From contig SKZB01000110.1 in the NCBI GenBank assembly GCA_007127615.1, forward strand, positions 1 to 9,221: a DNA stretch of 9,221 nt. The letters run 5' to 3'. How positions within the stretch are numbered: position 1 is the stretch's first letter; each line of letters begins with the position of its first letter. Below are positions 5,663 through 9,221 of the stretch, one piece after another. The position numbers and the translations under genes are program-made. The notes under the pieces are model-generated. The model saw only the letters and a program-made list of their open reading frames with translations. It was not told the DNA's origin and did not search any database. This stretch comes from Phycisphaerales bacterium (lineage in GTDB: Bacteria; Planctomycetota; Phycisphaerae; Phycisphaerales; SM1A02).

Positions 5663-6529
5663 ATGCAACCCCGTTCACGATACGCCGGCCCCTGGGTCGT
5701 GACCGTTCTTCTCGCCGGCGGGGCGTTGACCGGCCTGGCCGGATGCGCGGATTCGCTGTTCAGCGACGAGCCCCCCGCATCATCCGAGACCGAAAACGAA
5801 GCACCCGTCCGCACGGATCATGACCACGCCGTCACCGGCACCGGCACCGCGCTCACGTTTGGGTCCGCCACGCCGCGTCTGGATGCTTCCTCGTTCGATG
5901 CGTTTCAGATCAGCTGCGACAAGGTGGCGCGGGCGCTGGACGCGGAGCGGCGGGCAGCGTTCAAGAATGCGCTCGATCGGATCATGATGCTGCAGTACCA
6001 GGTTGACCCGGATTTGTCCTTTGATGTGCAGTGGCGAAAGCAGTACGGCCATCTCGACGGCATGACCGCGGAAGAGGTCATTGAAAAGATGAATTCCGGC
6101 CAACGCATTTCGGCGCGGCCCACCGGCACGGAGCGGAGTACCGATGCCGCGGCGATGCGAACTGCGCTGCTGGCGGCGCTCAAAGAGCTGCGCGCGGATC
6201 TGGCGCGGTACCACGAACTGCGCGGGGGTGAGCACCCGGATCTGGCCCGGTCGTGGAGCGATCTGACCGCGCCGATCGCGGTGGATGGCATTCCCGCCGG
6301 CCCATTGCGTCGCCATCCCGCGGTCAATCCGTTCACGAAGGACCCCCGGTTCGCGAGCACGGTCACCGATGATCGCAGCGAGGTCGGTGCAAAAACCGCG
6401 TGGTTCTACGATCGAGCGTCCGGCACGATCAAGGCGGTCGTTTCCTACGACGATGCGATGCGCGCGGATCTGGTCGTCGGCAAGTTCATGCCCGGCGATG
6501 CGACCGAGGACATCGTGACGTACGAATAA
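5663..6529 (+). CDS. Lipoprotein with DUF6694-like region and pseudopilin-like C-terminus
   Basis: A 288-residue protein. Residues 1-27 form a signal peptide ending in the lipobox LAGC, so Cys28 is the lipidation site. A flexible acidic linker (30-70) follows. Residues 77-143 (SSFDAFQISCDKVARALD... LDGMTAEEVIEKMN) resemble the short helical region of DUF6694-type lipoproteins, in which an FxxS...L...F..A pattern is followed by L.G.TAEE.I. Residues 165-188 form another helix. The tail GPLRRHPAVNPFTKDPRF... TAWFYDRASGTIKAVV (213-260) resembles the end of type II secretion major pseudopilins (NP..., then W.YD...G.I). Both likenesses are from memory. Function is unknown; a surface or periplasmic role is expected. 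GGAGG at 5650-5654 supports the ATG at 5663. The gene converges on the DinB-like gene. Confidence 0.85.
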   Translation: MQPRSRYAGPWVVTVLLAGGALTGLAGCADSLFSDEPPASSETENEAPVRTDHDHAVTGTGTALTFGSATPRLDASSFDAFQISCDKVARALDAERRAAFKNALDRIMMLQYQVDPDLSFDVQWRKQYGHLDGMTAEEVIEKMNSGQRISARPTGTERSTDAAAMRTALLAALKELRADLARYHELRGGEHPDLARSWSDLTAPIAVDGIPAGPLRRHPAVNPFTKDPRFASTVTDDRSEVGAKTAWFYDRASGTIKAVVSYDDAMRADLVVGKFMPGDATEDIVTYE

Positions 6530-6561
6530 AGATCGCGACGAAGAGAGATCGCGGCGAAGAG
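6530..6561. repeat. Two-copy 16-base tandem repeat between convergent genes
   Basis: AGATCGCGACGAAGAG (6530-6545) is repeated at once as AGATCGCGGCGAAGAG (6546-6561), with one difference. A third, decayed copy may follow (6562-6576). It lies directly after the lipoprotein stop codon, in the 66-base gap before the end of the DinB-like gene. No intrinsic terminator is visible there. Confidence 0.6.
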
Positions 6562-6595
6562 AGCACAGGGCGAAAGCGCGAGGCGGCCGGGCGGC

Positions 6596-7102
6596 CTACT
6601 CCGGTTCATCCGCGGACGGGCCGTATATGGCCGGGACGGGGATGTCGTTCAGCCGGTAGGAGACCGTGAGAATCGCGCGGTGATGCACCATGTGGCTGAA
6701 CACCCAGGTGCGCATGACCGCGCCGCGCGGCAGCGTCATCACCGTCGCGCCGGCCTCGTAGAGTGACCACGGCTCGTTCAGTTTCGTCTCGTCGAAACGC
6801 TGAATCGCGCGGCGCGCTTCAACGACGTTGCCGTCAAAGAGTTCGAGAATGGCCTCGCAATTCGCGAGGGTGGGCGTGGCGTAGGGCTCACCATCCACGG
6901 GCGCAAAGTCGAAGCCGGGTTCGGTGAGAACGTTCTCCACCCATCCGGGAATCTCCGCCAGATGATTGGCGTTCCAGCCGATCGTGTTCGACTTCGGATG
7001 CGGCTTCCAGTTGAGCTTATCGTTCGGCAGGCGCTCCAGCACCCGCCGTGTGGTCGCCATCTCCTGATCAAACTCCGGCAGGATCGCTTCGGCGTAGCTC
7101 AT
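6596..7102 (-). CDS. DinB-fold (DinB/YfiT-like) metal-binding protein
   Basis: A 168-residue four-helix-bundle protein of the DinB superfamily. The metal site is probably His47 (NANHLAE), His137 and His141 (FSHMVHHRAIL, 135-145), the usual three-histidine arrangement. The N-terminus (SYAEAILPEFDQEMATTRRVLERLPNDKLNWKPHPKS) and the end (SYRLNDIPVPAIYGPSADE) are typical of the family. Members include thiol-dependent S-transferases (bacillithiol, mycothiol) and proteins of unknown role; the substrate cannot be told here. Two ATGs lie side by side (7105 and 7102). AGGA at 7109-7112 stands 6 bases before the second and only 3 before the first, so 7102 is chosen. The frame extends upstream to 7243, but that part is low-quality sequence overlapping the subtilase gene. 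Probably cytoplasmic. Confidence 0.88.
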   Translation of the reverse strand: MSYAEAILPEFDQEMATTRRVLERLPNDKLNWKPHPKSNTIGWNANHLAEIPGWVENVLTEPGFDFAPVDGEPYATPTLANCEAILELFDGNVVEARRAIQRFDETKLNEPWSLYEAGATVMTLPRGAVMRTWVFSHMVHHRAILTVSYRLNDIPVPAIYGPSADEPE

Positions 7103-7187
7103 CATTCTTCCTCGGGCGTGTTGGAAAAAAAACACCTGCGGCCGACACACGGAATCATTGGGAGAAATCCCGCCGAAATTGCACGGT

Positions 7188-8804
7188 TCAGCCCCAGTTC
7201 TCCAGAAGCAGGAGCAGATCGAAGACGTTGACCATGCCGTCACCGTTGAGGTCAGCGGGACACTCGCCCCCGCCCGGACAAGTGCCCCACCCCTCCAGCA
7301 GCAGCAGCAGGTCGAAGACGTTCACGACGCCGTCACCGTTCAAGTCACCGATCACACCGGGGTCGATCTTGGATGGTTCGGGAAAGAGCCACGCCAGCGC
7401 GACGGTACGCGGACCGCCGAAAGCGTCCGCGCGGTTCGCTTCGAGGACGTATTCACCGGGTTCGAGTCCGGTGATGAAGAGATGCTCGACGTTGTTGACC
7501 GAGCTCTGGCTCGCGACGTTCCCGCCCGCGAAGTACGGCTCACCGGCGGGGCCGATGAGCGTCACGAGCTGGCCGGTCTCGTCGACCCGCCATAGCTGCA
7601 GGTTCACGTTCTGCGTCAAAGGCGCGTTGAAGTTCGCGCCGAAGGTGCGCGTCCACGCCGAGATGATGGAGACTTCTTCGGCGAATTCGGGAACCTCAAA
7701 CCGCCAGAAACGGTTTTGGCCCGCGTTCATGGTGGCGAGCCCCCAGCCGGCGTACCCGGCGGCGGTGGCCGGCAGAGCTTGTTGATCCCCCGCCACTACG
7801 TCGCCGGTGAGAATACGGTGACTGCGATCGATGTTGAGCGCGCCCGCGCCGAAGACTTCATCGAGCGGACGATCGGTCACGCCGCGCTGCGGACCGGAAG
7901 TCACCGGATTGTTGGTCCAGCCGTCGAAGTGATCCGCCCCGGCGAGGATCACCGCGCGCAGCACATCGATCCGCATGGCGTCGGTCTGGTTGCCGCTGAG
8001 GAGGGGATCGGTTTCCGCCGTCTCGATCAACAGTGCGGCCGCGCCGCCGACGAGCGGCGTGGCCCAGCTCGTGAGATTGCCCGGCGCGACGATCTCGGGT
8101 TTCATTCGCCCGGCGCCGTCGATGCCGCCGATGGTATCCGCGCTGGCGTGACTGCCGCTCAGGACACCGACGGCCAAGCCGTTGTACATGTGGCCGATGA
8201 GGGGAAGCTGATCGTTGCTGTTATTAACCCCGATTGAGAACAGGACGTTGTCACGCTGCGCCAGGAAGTCAGCCCGGCGGATGATTTCGTTGTTGAAGTT
8301 GCCCGCATCGCCGATCCAGCTGTTGTTGAGAATGCGCATGCCCGCCGGCGGCGTGAGCGGCGGCACGCCGATCCCCTGTCCGGCGCGCAGCCCGCCGGCC
8401 TGCAGCCAGTGGTTCGTATCCCAGATGTGGGCCGACGGAATGCCGGGCGAAAGACTGATCGCCGAGCCGAAGAAATTGCGCGCCACCGTGGTTGCGTGCC
8501 CGGAAGAACCGCTGCTTCCGCTCATCGGCAGGATGCTCACGCCCTGCAGTTCGGGGTGGGATGCGTTCGGCAGGTAGTTGCCGCTGGAGGGTGATTCCAC
8601 CATGCCCACGACGACGTTCTCGCCGGTCGGAACATTCTCCTCACCGAGCCGTTCGATGAGCTCATCGAGTCCGGCCTGCGCCGAAGCGGATGGCGGTACG
8701 GCGGCGACGAGCAGCGCTCCACCCAGCAGACCACAGATCAGCGCCCCCGGTCCGGCAAACCGAACGCCCAACGGCCCGCTCCACTCGGCACGGCGAAATG
8801 GCAT
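7188..8804 (-). CDS. Secreted subtilase-like (S8) protein with C-terminal dockerin repeats
   Basis: A 538-residue exported protein. Residues 1-43 form a signal peptide, with likely cleavage after ASA (40-42). The peptidase-like domain spans about 60-330: NVVVGMVESP (63-72) at the Asp site, GHATTVARNFFG (102-113) with His103, ILNNSW (158-163), SIGVNNSND (190-198) at the oxyanion-hole Asn, and KPEIVAPGNLTSWATPLVGGAAALL (235-259) with Ser246. The usual catalytic Asp is Glu70 here, so activity is uncertain. Residues 345-475 form a beta-rich, PPC-like domain (FITGLEPGEYVLEANR). Residues 486-538 hold two dockerin-type calcium repeats. ATG 8804 is preferred over 8831: it has GGGAGAG 6 bases upstream and the signal peptide begins there. 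It is probably cell-surface or extracellular, degrading or binding proteins, and is followed 85 bases later by the DinB-like gene on the same strand. Confidence 0.88.
   Translation of the reverse strand: MPFRRAEWSGPLGVRFAGPGALICGLLGGALLVAAVPPSASAQAGLDELIERLGEENVPTGENVVVGMVESPSSGNYLPNASHPELQGVSILPMSGSSGSSGHATTVARNFFGSAISLSPGIPSAHIWDTNHWLQAGGLRAGQGIGVPPLTPPAGMRILNNSWIGDAGNFNNEIIRRADFLAQRDNVLFSIGVNNSNDQLPLIGHMYNGLAVGVLSGSHASADTIGGIDGAGRMKPEIVAPGNLTSWATPLVGGAAALLIETAETDPLLSGNQTDAMRIDVLRAVILAGADHFDGWTNNPVTSGPQRGVTDRPLDEVFGAGALNIDRSHRILTGDVVAGDQQALPATAAGYAGWGLATMNAGQNRFWRFEVPEFAEEVSIISAWTRTFGANFNAPLTQNVNLQLWRVDETGQLVTLIGPAGEPYFAGGNVASQSSVNNVEHLFITGLEPGEYVLEANRADAFGGPRTVALAWLFPEPSKIDPGVIGDLNGDGVVNVFDLLLLLEGWGTCPGGGECPADLNGDGMVNVFDLLLLLENWG
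7191..7349 (-). repeat. Coding repeat for two dockerin-type calcium-binding motifs
   Basis: Two 22-residue units (486-507 and 517-538 of the protein) share DLNGDG.VNVFDLLLLLE.WG and are joined by a short linker TCPGGGECP with a Cys pair. Each has the D-x-N-x-D-G calcium loop. The DNA copies are also very alike, suggesting an internal duplication. In planctomycetes such C-terminal repeats occur on many exported proteins and are thought to act in anchoring. Confidence 0.85.
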
Positions 8805-8968
8805 GAGACTCTCTCCCGACGCTGGCGTCATCTGTCCAAAGTAGAAACGAGCGAATCAACGGGACGAGTGCCCGTTCGGACGTCGGACTTGAGCATCGCC
8901 GAACGTGACACCGCTCGGACAACTGTAGCACGCTCCGAGGATGGAGCCAATCAGATTGCGTCAAGCTT

Positions 8969-9009
8969 GGACGTTGTTTCAACGGAGCGATCTTGATGAA
9001 ACAACATCC
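8969..9009 (-). terminator. Long hairpin downstream of the right-edge gene
   Basis: GTTGTTTCA (8973-8981) pairs with TGAAACAAC (8997-9005). The flanks GGA (8969-8971) and TCC (9007-9009) also pair, and the single mismatch between them is a G-U wobble only in the minus-strand RNA. That transcript would thus form a continuous 13-bp stem with a 15-base loop. No U-run follows. It may be an end-of-transcript structure for the gene ending at 9067, or a leader element of the subtilase-like gene. Confidence 0.4.
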
Positions 9010-9030
9010 GATGATGCGTTCAACGCTTCG

Positions 9031-9051
9031 CCGAATCGGTTTTCGATTCGG
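9031..9051. repeat. Perfect 8-bp hairpin after the right-edge gene
   Basis: CCGAATCG (9031-9038) and CGATTCGG (9044-9051) form a perfect stem around GTTTT. It lies 15 bases past the stop codon of the partial minus-strand gene, as a transcript-end hairpin would, but no T-run follows in that direction. Confidence 0.45.
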
Positions 9052-9066
9052 GCGGCCCGGGGTCCC

Positions 9067-9221
9067 CTACCCCGCATCCGTATCGGCGTTGTTCGCCGCG
9101 TTTCCCGCCGCGAGTCGGCGCTGCACTTCGCCCAGCAGAAGACGTTCCAGGATGCGGTCGCGCGCAACCGGAATCCACGCCCCCCGGGTTGAAGCATCCT
9201 CCGGATCGCTCCGGACAATCG
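9067..9221 (-). CDS. C-terminal 50 codons of an unidentified gene (cut by window edge)
   Basis: Reading leftward from 9219, 50 codons are open and end in TAG at 9067-9069. The peptide contains AWIPVARDRILERLLLGEVQ (residues 14-33), which looks like a real amphipathic helix, and ends in a polar Ala/Asn/Asp tail (AAGNAANNADTDAG). Codon third positions are G/C-rich and the amino-acid mix is gene-like, unlike the competing frames over the same bases. Two hairpins just beyond the stop support a gene end here. The start lies outside the window and the family is not recognisable from this piece. Confidence 0.65.
   Translation of the reverse strand, partial: IVRSDPEDASTRGAWIPVARDRILERLLLGEVQRRLAAGNAANNADTDAG

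Larger units (their letters stand above)
8805..9066. other. Intergenic region with subtilase leader and hairpins
   Basis: 262 bases without a convincing gene, between the partial gene on the right and the subtilase-like gene, both leftward. Next to the subtilase start are its ribosome site (complement of 8811-8817) and two overlapping inverted repeats: AACGGG/CCCGTT (8858-8876) and GTTCGG/CCGAAC (8874-8904). These share three bases and could form alternative structures. Two larger hairpins lie further right (8969-9009 and 9031-9051). Promoter boxes could not be assigned. Confidence 0.5.

Noticed and set aside
7103..7243. Upstream extension of the DinB-like frame
   Set aside because: It overlaps the subtilase-like gene and the T-run. 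The family N-terminus begins at 7102, where a ribosome site is correctly spaced.
1..9221. CRISPR array, tRNA, rRNA, transposase, integrase or phage genes
   Set aside because: I saw no regularly spaced repeats, cloverleaf-type sequence, or recombinase or phage motifs on either strand.

Overview
The window looks like ordinary chromosomal sequence from a GC-rich bacterium, most likely a planctomycete and possibly of the Phycisphaerae type. Four features point that way. A secreted subtilase-like protein ends in two dockerin-type repeats of the DLNGDG..NVFDLLLLLE.WG form. A small membrane protein starts with a four-cysteine zinc ribbon (CxxCGYxL...CPECG). An ECF sigma factor carries a cysteine-containing C-terminal extension. 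The spacing is loose, with single genes on both strands. The taxonomic call is inference; no rRNA or other marker gene is present.

Left part (1-2032): the tail of an unidentified plus-strand gene (1-117) faces a small minus-strand lipoprotein (222-620), with a symmetrical hairpin between them. A repeat-rich gap of about 445 bases follows, then a VOC/glyoxalase-fold protein (1066-1449) and a zinc-ribbon membrane protein with a TTG start (1575-2024).

Middle part (2033-5512): a membrane fatty-acid desaturase on the minus strand (2033-3163) is divergent from an ECF-type sigma factor with a Cys-rich tail (3437-4234). Downstream of the sigma factor lie two overlapping half-size YeeE/YedE (sulfur-transport family) genes (4390-5512). 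A sequence matching the classical ECF promoter layout (GGAACCT, 15 bases, TCTC) lies directly in front of this pair. This is the most interesting regulatory hypothesis in the window: the sigma factor may switch on its neighbouring transporter.

Right part (5513-9221): a lipoprotein with a DUF6694-like region and a pseudopilin-like C-terminus (5663-6529) converges on a DinB-fold protein (6596-7102). Next comes the secreted S8-like protein with dockerin repeats (7188-8804), then a hairpin-containing gap and the C-terminal 50 codons of an unidentified minus-strand gene (9067-9221).

I see no tRNA, rRNA, CRISPR array, transposase, integrase or phage gene. I found no clear undescribed multi-gene system. 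The best leads are the sigma/transporter pairing, the altered subtilase triad and the repeat-rich gap at 621-1065.
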